Below are positions 16,620-26,735 of a DNA stretch of 64,000 nt, piece after piece (within the stretch, counting starts at the first letter, position 1; each line of letters begins with the position of its first letter). This DNA comes from Umezawaea endophytica. GTDB taxonomy: Bacteria > Actinomycetota > Actinomycetes > Mycobacteriales > Pseudonocardiaceae. The stretch spans positions 25,488 through 89,487 of the forward strand of contig NZ_JANYMP010000026.1 of the NCBI RefSeq assembly GCF_025061645.1, in the 5' to 3' direction. The translations under genes and the position numbers were made by a program. Under the pieces are notes generated by a model, which was not told the DNA's origin, did no database searches, and saw nothing but the letters and a program-made list of their open reading frames with translations.

Positions 16620-17666
16620 ATGACGAACTCCCTCCTCTCCGAAGCCCCGCTGCTGGTCGCCGCGCGCGGTGGCACGCCTTCTCGCACGCCGGTGTGGTTC
16701 ATGCGCCAGGCGGGCCGTTCACTGCCGGAGTACCGCAAGCTGCGCGAGGGCACCGCGATGCTCGACGCGTGCATGGACCCGGAGATGGTCTGCGAGATCA
16801 CGATGCAGCCGGTCCGCAGGCACGACGTGGACGCGGCGATCCTGTTCAGCGACATCGTGGTGCCGCTGAAGGCCGCGGGCGTCGACCTGGACATCGTGCC
16901 GGGTGTCGGGCCCGTGGTCGCGAACCCGGTGCGGACCGCCGCTGACGTGGCCGCTCTCCCCGTGCTGCGGGTCGAGCAGGTGCAGCCGGTGCTGGACGCG
17001 ATCGGGCTGCTGCTCAAGGAACTGGGCGGCGTGCCGCTGATCGGGTTCGCGGGCGCGCCGTTCACGCTGGCGTCGTACCTCGTGGAAGGCGGTCCGAGCC
17101 GCAACCACGAGAAGACCAAGGCGCTCATGCACGGCGACCCCGAGCTGTGGCACGCGCTGCTCGGGCGGATCGCCGACCTGACCGCGGAGTTCCTGCGCGC
17201 CCAGGTCGAAGCCGGTGTGTCGGCCGTGCAGCTCTTCGACTCGTGGGCGGGCGCGCTGTCCGAGCGCGACTACCGCGAGTTCGTGCTGCCGCACTCGACC
17301 CGCGTGCTCTCCTCGATCTCCGGCGTGCCGCGCATCCACTTCGGCGTCGGCACGGGCGAGCTGCTGCCCGCGATGCGCGAAGCGGGCGCGGACGTCGTCG
17401 GCGTCGACTGGCGCATCCCGCTGGACGAGGCGGTGCGCCGCCTCCGCGAAGCCGCTCCGGAGCTGCCGGTGCCGGTCGTGCAGGGCAACCTGGACCCGGC
17501 GCTGCTGTTCGCGGGGGTGCCCGCGCTGGAGCGCGAGGTCGAGCGGATCGTCGGTGAGGGCAAGGCCGCCGCCGGGCACATCTTCAACCTCGGGCACGGC
17601 GTGCTGCCGGACACCGATCCGGAGATGATCACCAAGGCGGTCGAGCTGGTGCACGCCGCCGGATGA
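16620..17666 (+). CDS. hemE: Uroporphyrinogen decarboxylase
   Basis: 348 residues from the ATG at 16620, the family's usual length. Signatures are [16 protein letters not shown] near the N-terminus, [45 protein letters not shown], and [16 protein letters not shown] at the end. It removes four carboxyls from uroporphyrinogen III to give coproporphyrinogen III, a cytosolic step of heme synthesis. It overlaps hemY by four bases (ATGA), so the two are coupled. Confidence 0.97.
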   Translation: MTNSLLSEAPLLVAARGGTPSRTPVWFMRQAGRSLPEYRKLREGTAMLDACMDPEMVCEITMQPVRRHDVDAAILFSDIVVPLKAAGVDLDIVPGVGPVVANPVRTAADVAALPVLRVEQVQPVLDAIGLLLKELGGVPLIGFAGAPFTLASYLVEGGPSRNHEKTKALMHGDPELWHALLGRIADLTAEFLRAQVEAGVSAVQLFDSWAGALSERDYREFVLPHSTRVLSSISGVPRIHFGVGTGELLPAMREAGADVVGVDWRIPLDEAVRRLREAAPELPVPVVQGNLDPALLFAGVPALEREVERIVGEGKAAAGHIFNLGHGVLPDTDPEMITKAVELVHAAG

Positions 17667-19084
17667 GACCACTCCACGTCGCGGTGATCGGGGGCGGTGT
17701 CTCCGGTCTCGCCGCGGCGCACCGGCTCCGCAAGCTGCTCGGACCGAGCGCCACGATCACGCTGGTCGAGCAGTCGGACCGGCTCGGCGGCAAGCTGAGC
17801 ACGGTCGAGCTGGCCGGGCACGCCTACGACGTCGGCACCGAGGCGTTCCTGGTGCGCAGGCCCGAAGCGGCCGAGCTGATCCTGGAACTGGGCATCTCGG
17901 CGTCCGTGGTGCACCCGACGGGCGTGCCCGCGACCATCCGCGCGGGCGGTCGCACCAAGCCGATCCCGGCGCACACGCTCATGGGCGTGCCCGCGTCCGC
18001 GGAGGCCGTGCGGTCGGTGCTGTCCGACGACGGGTTCCGCCGGGTCGAGGCCGAGCCCGCGCTGCCGCCCATTCGCCTCGACGGCGCCGACGTGGCCGTC
18101 GGCACGCTGCTGCACGAGCGGTTCGGGCCCGAGGTCGGTGCCCGACTGGTCGGTCCGCTGCTCGGCGGCGTCTACGCGGGCAGCCCGAAGTCGTTGGGGC
18201 TGCGGGCGACCATGCCGCAGCTCGCCACGGCGCTGGACTCCGGGATCGGGTCGCTGCTCGCGGCCGCCGCCACGACGATGCCCGCCCCACCGCAGGCCCG
18301 CGCGAAGCGCCCACCGGTGTTCGGCACGCTGGCGGGCGGACTGTCCGGGCTGATCGACGCGCTGGAGCGCGCCTCGGCGGCGCAGGTCCGCCTCGGGCTG
18401 CCGGTGCGGGCGTTGAGCTGGCGCGACGTCGGCTGGCGGCTGGAGATCGGGTCGGCGTCGTCGCCGGAGTACCTCGACGTGGACGGGATCGTCCTCGCCG
18501 TGCCCGCGCCGTCGGCGCGCAAGCTGCTCGGCGACGTGGCGCCCGCCGCGGCGAAGCGGTACGCGGAGATCGACGTCGCGTCGATGGCCGTGGTCGCCAT
18601 GGCCCTCCCGCCGGGCACGGAACTGCCGGAGCGGTCCGGTGTGCTGATCGCCGAGGGCGAGCGCCACCGGGACACGACCCCGTTCACCGCCAAGGCCTTC
18701 ACGTTCTCCAGCCGGAAGTGGGCGCACCTCGACGACGGCCCGCTGCTGGTGCGCGGGTCGGTCGGGCGCTTCGGCCAGACCGCGCTGCTCCAGCGCTCCG
18801 ACGCGGATCTGGTGAAGGTCGTGCGCGCGGACCTCGCCGAGCTGACGGGCGTCACCGCCGCGCCCATCGACACCGTCGTCACCCGGTGGGGTGGCGGCCT
18901 GCCGCAGTACGGCGTCGGCCACCTCGACCTGGTGTCCGGCATCGAGCACGCCGTGGCGGAACTGCCGGGCGTCGCCGTGGCCGGCGCCTCGCTGCACGGC
19001 GTGGGCGTGCCCGCGTGCATCGCGACGGCGGACGCCGCCGCCGCACGGGTCGCCGCCCACCTCCTCGGCCGCGTCCAGCGGTGA
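17663..19084 (+). CDS. hemY: Coproporphyrinogen/protoporphyrinogen oxidase, HemY (CgoX) type
   Basis: 473 residues. The FAD dinucleotide motif is [17 protein letters not shown], followed by [17 protein letters not shown] and [18 protein letters not shown]; the middle has [20 protein letters not shown] and the C-terminus ends with the second FAD contact [20 protein letters not shown]. In organisms with HemQ this oxidase works on coproporphyrinogen III. It begins inside the hemE stop. HemQ would be expected next but lies 3.5 kb downstream, beyond an inserted protease gene. Confidence 0.95.
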   Translation: MRPLHVAVIGGGVSGLAAAHRLRKLLGPSATITLVEQSDRLGGKLSTVELAGHAYDVGTEAFLVRRPEAAELILELGISASVVHPTGVPATIRAGGRTKPIPAHTLMGVPASAEAVRSVLSDDGFRRVEAEPALPPIRLDGADVAVGTLLHERFGPEVGARLVGPLLGGVYAGSPKSLGLRATMPQLATALDSGIGSLLAAAATTMPAPPQARAKRPPVFGTLAGGLSGLIDALERASAAQVRLGLPVRALSWRDVGWRLEIGSASSPEYLDVDGIVLAVPAPSARKLLGDVAPAAAKRYAEIDVASMAVVAMALPPGTELPERSGVLIAEGERHRDTTPFTAKAFTFSSRKWAHLDDGPLLVRGSVGRFGQTALLQRSDADLVKVVRADLAELTGVTAAPIDTVVTRWGGGLPQYGVGHLDLVSGIEHAVAELPGVAVAGASLHGVGVPACIATADAAAARVAAHLLGRVQR

Positions 19085-19116
19085 GCGGGCCCGTGGCGCG
19101 CGAACGCCACGGGCCC
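19083..19116. terminator. Hairpin between hemY and protease 1
   Basis: GGGCCCGTGGCG (19087-19098) pairs exactly with CGCCACGGGCCC (19105-19116) around CGCGAA. It serves the convergent ends of hemY and the first protease. Its left part, GAGCGGGCCCGTGGCG, is identical in the hairpins after proteases 2 and 3. Confidence 0.8.
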
Positions 19117-19123
19117 ACCACTG

Positions 19124-22100
19124 CTAGCCCGCGATCTTGTAGGCGCGGATCACGGTGTTCTCGACGGTGTTGCCCTTGCTGTCGGTGGCCTTGGCCCGCA
19201 GTGAGGCGAAGCTGCCGGCAGGTCCGTTGTGGACCAGTGCTGACCTGCCGATGACGGGTGCGTGGCGCCAGGTCTTGCCGTCGTCGAAGGAGACGTCGAC
19301 AGTGATCCGGTTGACGCGGCCGTTGTCGGCGCCGGGGTTCTGCTGGACGACGAGGGGCACCGGGAACGTGCGATTGGCGGGGGCGGTGTTCCGCCGGTCC
19401 AGGTCGGGGCGGAAGCGGATGATCGACATCGGGAGGGGGGTGTACCGCGGTCCCACCTCCTCCGAGCGGAACGTCCACGCGGCGGTGACCTTCGTGCTGA
19501 ACTCGGACACCCCGCTGCGTGTCGCCTCCGTCTCCACCCGGTAGGACGCCGAGAGCGAGGACATGTCGCCCCGGAGGTTGCCCGGTTCGGTGCTCTCGCC
19601 GATCTTCACGCCGTCGCGGAAGAGGGTCGTCCTGGCGCTGTCGAACGCCGAGTAGCCCGTCCCGCCCGTGCTGTCGCCGAACACCGGCACCGTGACGCGG
19701 AGGGTCGAGCCGGTCCTCCCCAGCGCGTAGGCGAACCCGTCCAGCGCCGGGCCGAACACCGCGTAGCCGGGCAGGTTGGCGTAGCGCTTGCCTGCTCGGA
19801 ACTCCCGCGGCGGCGTGTTCTGCTCCGCCTCGATGGTGTTCTCGAAGATCTGCTCGTGCGTCGAGGTCCACGTGACGCCGTCACCGGCGACGTAGTCGGT
19901 CGCGGTGCCGGACGCGCCGACGGGTGCCCGCCAGGCGAACGTGCCGCCGCCGAGGGAGTCGGCCGGGCTCAGCGTCAGGAAGTGGTCGCGGCCATCAGGA
20001 CTTGGCCCGACGGTGGTCTTGACCTCGGCGAAGTCGCTCTTGCCCAGGTCGCGGACCACCCCGGTGGGCATCTCGCCCTTCCACGCCGAGGCGAACCGGT
20101 AGTTGATCGGCATGTCGCCCACGGGCGTGCCCTGCCACTGGACGCCGACTCGCGAGGCCATCCGGTCCGGCGCGGCGTCCTCGCCGATCTGGCCCGTCGA
20201 CGGTTCGTAGGTGTCGGGCAGCGCCTTGCCGTGGATGACGGTGCCCGTCGCCGTCGGCCAGGTCGCGCCGACGTCGCTGATCCGGATCACGGCGGTCGGC
20301 TCCGGGACGGACACCTTGACGGGCTTGGTGATCCGCGCGTCGGCGTCGACGACGGTGTCCTCGTCCACGGTCAGCCTGGGGGCCGCCAGGAACGCGAACC
20401 TCTTCCCCGTCACGATGGTGCTCCACGCGTAGTAGTCGCCCTTCGGCACGCGGATCTGGGCGCTCCCGTCGTCCTCGGACAGGTAGTACGTCTGCGAACC
20501 GCCGATCTCCCCGAGGTAGGTCTCGCCTGGTGCGCGGGTGCCGTCGAGGTCGGTGTGGTTCACGGTCACGGTGTAGCTCTCGACCTCGCGGGCGACCGAG
20601 ACCGGGCTGCGCACCGCCCCGGTGCTCGACGTGGCGATGACGGTGCCGGTGAAGGCGCCGTCGAGCGTGCCGATCCGGGTGTCGCCGGTGACGGTGACCT
20701 TCGCTTCGCCGCCCGCGGGGACGGTGACGTTCGCGGGGGCGACGGTCAGCAGGCCCGCGGGGGCGGGTTTGCCGTCGGGTCCCTTGGCGTCGACGGTCAG
20801 GTCGAGGGTGACGGTGTCGGTGCCGGAGTTGCGGTAGACGACGTCCTTGGTGACCGGCACGTCGTCGGCGTGCGGCCACTGCTGGAGGCCGAGGCTGAGG
20901 TTGGCGGGTTCGGCGGTCACGGTCTGGGTGATGGCCCTGGTGAGGTCGATCCGGCCGGTGCCCTGGTCGAACGCGGTCAGCGCCGGGTTCGGCTTGGCGG
21001 AGGCGACCAAGGCGGCTTTGATCCGTGATCCCGTCCAGTCGGGGTGCTGCTGCTTGAGCAGTGCCGCGGCGCCCGCGACGTGCGGGGTGGCCATCGACGT
21101 GCCCGACATGGACACGTAGCCGTCGCCGACGGGTGTGCCGATCGAACCGGTGGAGGACCTCGCGGCCACGATGTCCACGCCTGGTGCGGTGACGTCGGGT
21201 TTGACGGCGCCGTCGCCGACCCTGGGGCCACGGCTGGAGAACGCCGCGATGTCGTCGTTCCGGTCGACCGCGCCGACGGTCAGTGCGGCGTCCGCGCTGC
21301 CGGGGGAGCCGATGGTCTCGGCGTCGCTGCCCGAGTTGCCCGCGGCGATGACGAAGAGCGTGCCGTGCTGGGCGGAGAGCGTGTTCACCGCTTCTTCGAG
21401 CGGGTCGATCTCCGGGCTGTCGCCGCCGCCGAGGCTGAGGTTGACGACGTCGGCGCCCTGCTCGACGGCCCAGGCCATGCCGCCGAGGATCCAGGACTCG
21501 GCGCACCCGAACCGGACGCAGACCTTGCCGTCCAGGATCTTGGCGTCCGGGGCCACACCGCGGTACTTGGCCCCGGCGCTGGCGACCGTGGCCGCGACGT
21601 GCGTGCCGTGGCCGCTCAGGTCCGCGTCCGACTCGTAGGTGAAGTTCTTCGCGGCCAGTTCTTTGCCCTTGAGGTCGGGGTGCTCGGCGTCGACGCCGGT
21701 GTCGAGCACGGCGACCTTCACGCCGGTTCCGGTGTAACCCGCCTGCCACGCCGCGGGCGCGCCGATCTGCGCCACGCTGCGGTCCAGGGTCGGCTGCCGC
21801 AGGCCGTCGAGCCTGATCTTCGTGTACGAGCTGTCACCGACGAGGGTCCGCCAGGTGTCCGCGGCCTTTGCCTTCGAGGTGTTGGCCGAGAAGGACTTCA
21901 CGACGGGCAGGTCGTAGGTGACGGTGGTGCCCGCGAGGGCGTCGGCCGCCCGGACCCCGCCATCGGTGGTCAGGATCAGCGGCACGGAGTCGCGGTGGGC
22001 GTCGTCGTAGCGCGACTCGACGAGTTCCGTGACGTCGAACAGCCGCCTGTCCACCCGGCCGCTCGCCACGGCTTTGCGGGCGTCGTCGGGCACGACGAAC

Positions 22101-22354
22101 AGGTGCCCCTGTTCGGTGGACGTCGAGTAGGCGATGTCGTCACGGCCGGTGCCGGGGACGACCGAACCCCCTCCGGCCCCGTCGAGCACGACCCGGTCGC
22201 CGGTGATCAGCGTGACGGAGCCCGCCGCTCCCGGCGCGGTGAACCTCGGCGGTGCGGAGCCCTCGGCCGCCGACTCGCCCGCGGACCCGACCACGAGTCC
22301 GAGCGTGAGCGCGGTGACCCCCATTAAAGCGCTGTGTCGTCGTGGTGATCGCAA
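19124..22354 (-). CDS. Secreted subtilisin-type protease (S8), paralog 1
   Basis: 1076 residues from a TTG at 22354 with AGGAGG six bases upstream; the same TTG position is conserved in both paralogs. A signal peptide (RSPRRHSALMGVTALTLGL, then Ala-rich) is followed by a propeptide to about residue 195. Catalytic residues are Asp218 (VAVLDTGVD), His249 (SGHGTHVAAT) and Ser420 (SGTSMATPHVAG), with oxyanion Asn340 (IAAGNSG). About 600 C-terminal residues contain beta-rich modules and end with FDDGKTWRHAPVIGRSALVH. An extracellular endopeptidase. It lies antisense between hemY and hemQ, breaking the heme operon. Confidence 0.93.
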   Translation of the reverse strand: MRSPRRHSALMGVTALTLGLVVGSAGESAAEGSAPPRFTAPGAAGSVTLITGDRVVLDGAGGGSVVPGTGRDDIAYSTSTEQGHLFVVPDDARKAVASGRVDRRLFDVTELVESRYDDAHRDSVPLILTTDGGVRAADALAGTTVTYDLPVVKSFSANTSKAKAADTWRTLVGDSSYTKIRLDGLRQPTLDRSVAQIGAPAAWQAGYTGTGVKVAVLDTGVDAEHPDLKGKELAAKNFTYESDADLSGHGTHVAATVASAGAKYRGVAPDAKILDGKVCVRFGCAESWILGGMAWAVEQGADVVNLSLGGGDSPEIDPLEEAVNTLSAQHGTLFVIAAGNSGSDAETIGSPGSADAALTVGAVDRNDDIAAFSSRGPRVGDGAVKPDVTAPGVDIVAARSSTGSIGTPVGDGYVSMSGTSMATPHVAGAAALLKQQHPDWTGSRIKAALVASAKPNPALTAFDQGTGRIDLTRAITQTVTAEPANLSLGLQQWPHADDVPVTKDVVYRNSGTDTVTLDLTVDAKGPDGKPAPAGLLTVAPANVTVPAGGEAKVTVTGDTRIGTLDGAFTGTVIATSSTGAVRSPVSVAREVESYTVTVNHTDLDGTRAPGETYLGEIGGSQTYYLSEDDGSAQIRVPKGDYYAWSTIVTGKRFAFLAAPRLTVDEDTVVDADARITKPVKVSVPEPTAVIRISDVGATWPTATGTVIHGKALPDTYEPSTGQIGEDAAPDRMASRVGVQWQGTPVGDMPINYRFASAWKGEMPTGVVRDLGKSDFAEVKTTVGPSPDGRDHFLTLSPADSLGGGTFAWRAPVGASGTATDYVAGDGVTWTSTHEQIFENTIEAEQNTPPREFRAGKRYANLPGYAVFGPALDGFAYALGRTGSTLRVTVPVFGDSTGGTGYSAFDSARTTLFRDGVKIGESTEPGNLRGDMSSLSASYRVETEATRSGVSEFSTKVTAAWTFRSEEVGPRYTPLPMSIIRFRPDLDRRNTAPANRTFPVPLVVQQNPGADNGRVNRITVDVSFDDGKTWRHAPVIGRSALVHNGPAGSFASLRAKATDSKGNTVENTVIRAYKIAG

Positions 22355-22449
22355 CAGCCACCTCCTGGTGTGGTGAACCTGGTGCGGGACGCCTGGAAGC
22401 GCTCCCGCACTTCCGGCCACGACCACTGGCCGTGCGTGGTTGCACGAGC

Positions 22450-22521
22450 ACGTGGCGTGAGAGCGCCATGTTTTCGCCACCTCCGCCCGCACGGGATCTG
22501 GTAGGCGTGGATCACGGTGTT
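22450..22521 (-). pseudogene. Relic of the 3' end of a fourth S8 protease with its terminator
   Basis: Bases 22495-22521 match the last codons of protease 1 (19134-19160 region) at 25 of 27 positions by eye, and encode NTVIHAYQI against NTVIRAYKI. On the 3' side at 22450-22470 is a decayed hairpin, GTGGCG...GCGCCA, in the same relative place as the hairpins of the intact copies. The rest of the gene is absent: hemQ starts at 22574. Confidence 0.55.
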
Positions 22522-22573
22522 GCGCGTACCACCGGTCGTTCCCGGCCGTGTCCGGCGGTGAGAGGATGGAGCC

Positions 22574-23266
22574 ATGGCCCGCCTGGACTACACCGAGCTC
22601 AACGACACCATCCGCTACACCATGTGGTCGGTCTTCCGCGTCGAACCCGGCCGCCTCCCCGACGACCGCGGCTCCGCGGCCACCGAGGCGCAGAACTACC
22701 TGGACGCCCTGGAAGGCAAGGGCGTCGTGGTGCGCGGCGTGTACGACGTCGCGGGCCTGCGGGCCGACGCGGACTACATGATCTGGTGGCACGCCGAGGA
22801 GATCGAACAGGTCCAGGCCGCCTACCAGGGCTTCCGCCGCACCGCCGTGGGCCGCGTGTCCACCCCGGTCTGGAGCCAGGTCGCGCTGCACCGGCCCGCC
22901 GAGTTCAACCGCAGCCACATCCCGGCGTTCCTCGCCGGTGAAGAGGCCCGCAAGTACGTGTGCGTGTACCCGTTCGTGCGCTCCTACGAGTGGTACCTGC
23001 TGCCCGAGGCCGACCGGCGCAAGATGCTCGCCGACCACGGCAAGGAAGCGCGGGACTACCCGGACGTGCGCGCCAACACGGTGTCCTCGTTCGCGCTCGG
23101 CGACTACGAGTGGATGCTGGCGTTCGAGGCGGACGAGCTGCACCGCATCGTCGACCTCATGCGGCACCTGCGCGGCACCGAGGCCCGCCTGCACGTCCGC
23201 GAGGAGGTCCCGTTCTACACCGGGACCCGCGTGCCCGCCTCCGAGCTGGTCATCAACCTGCCGTGA
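22574..23266 (+). CDS. hemQ: Coproheme decarboxylase HemQ (ChdC)
   Basis: 230 residues from an ATG at 22574 with GAGAGGATGGAG upstream. It fits the actinobacterial chlorite-dismutase-like HemQ family: [70 protein letters not shown] and [20 protein letters not shown], with the Tyr in RSYEWY and the proximal His region in place. It converts coproheme to heme b with peroxide. It normally follows hemY directly; here a protease gene and a protease relic intervene. Confidence 0.95.
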   Translation: MARLDYTELNDTIRYTMWSVFRVEPGRLPDDRGSAATEAQNYLDALEGKGVVVRGVYDVAGLRADADYMIWWHAEEIEQVQAAYQGFRRTAVGRVSTPVWSQVALHRPAEFNRSHIPAFLAGEEARKYVCVYPFVRSYEWYLLPEADRRKMLADHGKEARDYPDVRANTVSSFALGDYEWMLAFEADELHRIVDLMRHLRGTEARLHVREEVPFYTGTRVPASELVINLP

Positions 23267-23270
23267 CCGC

Positions 23271-23307
23271 GAGCGGGCCCGTGGCGCTGGCCGCCGCGGG
23301 CCCGCTC
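23271..23307. terminator. Hairpin between hemQ and protease 2
   Basis: GAGCGGGCCCGTGGCG (23271-23286) pairs with CGCCGCGGGCCCGCTC (23292-23307) with a single G-T type mismatch. It lies between two convergent genes. The left arm is identical to those at 19083 and 27263. Confidence 0.75.
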
Positions 23308-23311
23308 CCGG

Positions 23312-26300
23312 CTACTTCCCGGTGATCTTGTAGGCGCGGATCACCGTCGTCTCGGCCGTGTTCCCCTTGCTGTCGGTGGCCTTCGCCCGCAGCGACGCGA
23401 AGCCGGCCTTGCCGTTCAGCACGAGGGCCGAGTCGCCGACGACCGGGACCCGGCGCCAGGTCGCGCCGTCGTCGAACGACGCCTCGACCGCGATCCGCCG
23501 GACCTTCCCGTTGTCCGCACCGGCGTTCTGCCTCACCACGAGCGGCACCCGCAGGAGCCGTCCGGCGGGCGCGGCGTTGACCGCGTCCAGTTCGGGTTGG
23601 AAGCGGAGCACGGACAGCGGCAGCTTCCGCTCCTCGTCGCCCTCGTGCGCCGAGCGGAACGTCCACGCGGCGGAGACCTTCGTGCTCACGTCCGAGACCA
23701 CGCTCCGCGTCGCCTCGGCCTCCACCCGGTACGACCCCGCCGCGGCGGGCACCTCGAACTCCCCGTAGGCCGCGCCCGGCGACTCGCCGACCCGCACGCC
23801 GTCGCGGAACAGCGTCGTGCGGGCCGTGGTGGTCATCGAGCCGCCGGGGTTGCCGACGCCGTCGCCGAACAGCGGCACGCTCACGGTGAGGGTGTCGCCG
23901 CGCCGGTGGAGCGCGGAGTACGACGTCGTGGTGGGACCGAAGACGGCGGTGTTCATGGTTTCGCGGTAGGCCCCGCCGGGCCGGTACGCGCGGGCCGTCC
24001 CGCTCAGCGTCGCCTCGAAGTCCAGGCCCGTCCCCGTGCGCCGGGTCTGGACGAACGTCGACCTCCACCGGATGTTCTCGCCCGCGAGGTAGCCGATCGC
24101 GGTACCCGGTGCCGGGACCTCGACCAGCCAGGCCCCGCCGCTCCCGTTCCCGTCGACGCCCATCATGCCGTGCAGGTTCTGGCGGCCGTCGGGAGTCGGC
24201 CCGAACCGGGTCCGGACCTCGGCGAAGTCCCGCTTGGCAGGCGAGCGGACGTACCCGGTGGGCAGCGATCCGGTGAACCCGGAGGTGTACCGGTAGGTGA
24301 CCGGCGTGGTCCCGACGGGCGCCGCCCGCCACTCCGCGCCGAGGGTCGCGCTGAGGTCGGCGCCGACGTCCGGACCGAGCTGGGCGATCGTCACGCCGTC
24401 GAACGCGCCGAGGAACAGCCCGATGGTGGTGACCCCGGTCTCGCCGTGGCGGAGGGAGAGGTTGATCATGCTGCCGATGGCCTCGGCCTTCGGGTCCGGC
24501 ACCGTCAGCGTGATCGGTTTGGCGAGCCGGGCGTCGACCGCCACGGTGGTGTTCGCGGTCAGGTTCAGCCTGGGGTACGGCAGGGACGCGTACCGGTCGT
24601 CACCGGTCAGCACGGAGCTGCCCGCGAAGTAGTTGCCCACGGGCAGCTTGAGCGACGCCTGCCCGTCCTCCTCGGACAGGAAGAACGCCTGGCCGGAGTC
24701 GAGGCCCACCAGGAACGTGGAGTTCTGGGTCGCGGGAGCCCCGTCGGCGTCGGTGTAGTCGAGCGTGAGGGTGTGGGTCTCGCCCTCGCGGAGGACGGCG
24801 ACCGGCGTGCGGACCGAGGTCGCGCCGGAACTCGCGACGACCGAACCGGCGTAGCCGCCGTCGAGCGCCACGAGCTTGGTGTCACCCGTGACGGAGACCT
24901 TCGCCTCACCGCCCGCGGGCACGGTCACCTTGGCCGGCGCGACGGTGAACAGGCCCGCGGGCTTCCCGTCCGGCCCGGTCGCGTCGACCGCCACGTCCAG
25001 CGCCACGGGCGTCGGGCCCGTGTTGCGGTAGGTGATGTCCTTGGTGACGGGCTCGTCGTCCTCGTGCGGCCATTCCTGGACGCCGAGGGCGACGCTGACG
25101 GGCTCGGCCGTCACGGACTGGGTGATCGCCCTGGTCAGGTCGACCCGCCCGGCTCCCTGGTCGTACGCGCCCACGCCCGGCGTGGGCTTGGCCGCCGCGA
25201 CGAGCGCCGCCTTGAGCCGCGCGCCGGTCCAGTCGGGGTGCTGCTGCTTGAGCAGCGCCGCGGCGCCCGCGACGTGCGGGGTGGCCATCGACGTGCCGGA
25301 CAGCGCCACGTGGGAGTCGCCGACGGGCGTGCCGATGGAGCCGGTGGACGACTTCGCGGCCACGATGTCCACGCCGGGCGCGGTGATGTCGGGTTTGACG
25401 GCGCCGTCGCCGACCCTGGGGCCGCGGCTGGAGAACGGCGCGACCCTGTCCTCGCGGTCGACGGCGCCGACGGTGAGCGCGGCGTCCGCGCTACCGGGGG
25501 AGCCGACCGTGCCGGGACGCCCGGAGTTGCCCGCCGCGATGACGAACAGCGTGCCGTACTGCGCGGACAGCGCGTTCACGGCCGCTTCGAGCGGGTCGAC
25601 CTCGGGGCTGTCGTCCCCGCCGAGGCTGAGGTTGACGACGTCGGCGCCCTGCTCGGCCGCCCACGCCATGCCGTCGAGGATCCAGGACTCGGCGCACCCG
25701 CCGTTCACGCACACCTTGCCGTCGAGGATCTGCGAGTCCGGTGCCACGCCGCGGTACTTCGCCCCGGCGCTGGCGATGGTGGCCGCCACGTGCGTGCCGT
25801 GGCCGACCAGGTCCTGGTTGTCCGGGTCCTGGGTGAAGTTCTTCTCGGCCAGTTCCCGGCCCACGAGGTCCGGGTGGGCGGCGTCGACGCCCGTGTCCAG
25901 GACGGCGACCTTCACGCCGGTCCCGGTGTAGCCCGCCCGCCACGCGTCCGGCGCGCCGATCTGGGCGGTGCTGCGGTCCAGCGTGGGCTGGCGGAGGCCG
26001 TCCAGCCAGATCTTGCGGTAGCCGTCCGGCGCGGCGGCCAGCGCGCGCCAGGAGTCCGCCGCCGTCGCCTTGGCCGCTCGGGCCGCGAACGAGCCCACGA
26101 CGGGCAGGTCCGCGGTCTTGGCGAGGCCAGCGACGGACCCACCCGGCGCGGGCGTGACGATCAGCGGCACGGAGTCGCGGTGCGCGTCGTCGTAGCGCGC
26201 CGCGAGCAGCCCGGTGACGTCGAACAGCCGCTGGTCCAGCTTGCCCGCCGCGAGCAGCGGCTTGGCGTCCTCCGGCACCACGTACTGGTGTCCGGCGGCG

Positions 26301-26536
26301 GTGAACTTCGAGAACGGGATCCCCGCGCGGTCGCGGCCGGGGACGATCGAGCCGACCTGGTCACCGATCACCACCACCTGGTCGCCGGTGATCAGCGTGA
26401 CCGAACCGGCGGAACCCGGCCCGGCCCGGTCGACGGGCCCCGGAGCGGCCGATGCCGACTGGGCGGAGCCGACCACCAGGCCGAGCGCGAGCAGGGACGC
26501 GCTCCAACGGGCACCGCGCCTTCGTGTCCTTCGCAA
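23312..26536 (-). CDS. Secreted subtilisin-type protease (S8), paralog 2
   Basis: 1074 residues from a TTG at 26536, with GGGAGG seven bases upstream; the frame upstream of it has no signal peptide. After the TTG comes RRTRRRGARWSASLLALGLV and an Ala-rich cleavage region, a good signal peptide. The catalytic triad is intact within a few residues of paralog 1: VAVLDTGVD, VGHGTHVAATIAS and SGTSMATPHVAG. The C-terminal 600 residues are more diverged than between paralogs 1 and 3, apart from AGADNGKVRRIAVEASFDDG near the end. Extracellular endopeptidase; substrate unknown. Confidence 0.93.
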   Translation of the reverse strand: MRRTRRRGARWSASLLALGLVVGSAQSASAAPGPVDRAGPGSAGSVTLITGDQVVVIGDQVGSIVPGRDRAGIPFSKFTAAGHQYVVPEDAKPLLAAGKLDQRLFDVTGLLAARYDDAHRDSVPLIVTPAPGGSVAGLAKTADLPVVGSFAARAAKATAADSWRALAAAPDGYRKIWLDGLRQPTLDRSTAQIGAPDAWRAGYTGTGVKVAVLDTGVDAAHPDLVGRELAEKNFTQDPDNQDLVGHGTHVAATIASAGAKYRGVAPDSQILDGKVCVNGGCAESWILDGMAWAAEQGADVVNLSLGGDDSPEVDPLEAAVNALSAQYGTLFVIAAGNSGRPGTVGSPGSADAALTVGAVDREDRVAPFSSRGPRVGDGAVKPDITAPGVDIVAAKSSTGSIGTPVGDSHVALSGTSMATPHVAGAAALLKQQHPDWTGARLKAALVAAAKPTPGVGAYDQGAGRVDLTRAITQSVTAEPVSVALGVQEWPHEDDEPVTKDITYRNTGPTPVALDVAVDATGPDGKPAGLFTVAPAKVTVPAGGEAKVSVTGDTKLVALDGGYAGSVVASSGATSVRTPVAVLREGETHTLTLDYTDADGAPATQNSTFLVGLDSGQAFFLSEEDGQASLKLPVGNYFAGSSVLTGDDRYASLPYPRLNLTANTTVAVDARLAKPITLTVPDPKAEAIGSMINLSLRHGETGVTTIGLFLGAFDGVTIAQLGPDVGADLSATLGAEWRAAPVGTTPVTYRYTSGFTGSLPTGYVRSPAKRDFAEVRTRFGPTPDGRQNLHGMMGVDGNGSGGAWLVEVPAPGTAIGYLAGENIRWRSTFVQTRRTGTGLDFEATLSGTARAYRPGGAYRETMNTAVFGPTTTSYSALHRRGDTLTVSVPLFGDGVGNPGGSMTTTARTTLFRDGVRVGESPGAAYGEFEVPAAAGSYRVEAEATRSVVSDVSTKVSAAWTFRSAHEGDEERKLPLSVLRFQPELDAVNAAPAGRLLRVPLVVRQNAGADNGKVRRIAVEASFDDGATWRRVPVVGDSALVLNGKAGFASLRAKATDSKGNTAETTVIRAYKITGK

Positions 26537-26587
26537 CTGGCTACCTCCCCCTGAGGTGTGCGCGCCCGCCGTGGGCGCGCTTCCGGG

Positions 26588-26658
26588 GGGCGCCGATCGG
26601 ACGGCGGCAGCGGTGAACCGAACGTGACGAAATCCCCCCGGAGGCCTCGAACCTATCG
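26588..26658 (-). promoter_or_regulatory. Upstream region of protease 2 shared with protease 3
   Basis: This 70-base stretch aligns with 30589-30658 at roughly three quarters of positions by eye, including GTGACGAAA, CGGTG-ACCGAA and TCGAAC-TATCG. Both lie about 50 bases before the protease start on the same strand, so a common promoter or regulator site is likely. No consensus -10/-35 is claimed. Confidence 0.45.
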
Positions 26659-26735
26659 GCGGTGGAAGTGGTTGGATTCCGCTCAACGAGCGAAGTACCG
26701 GACCGGCGTCCGATCACCCCGCGTAGTTGCCGGGG

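Noticed and set aside
22324..22575. 83-codon minus-strand ORF upstream of protease 1
   Set aside because: It has no signal, start site or domain. The only familiar text (NTVIHAYQI) comes from the protease 3' relic, so it is treated as part of that remnant.
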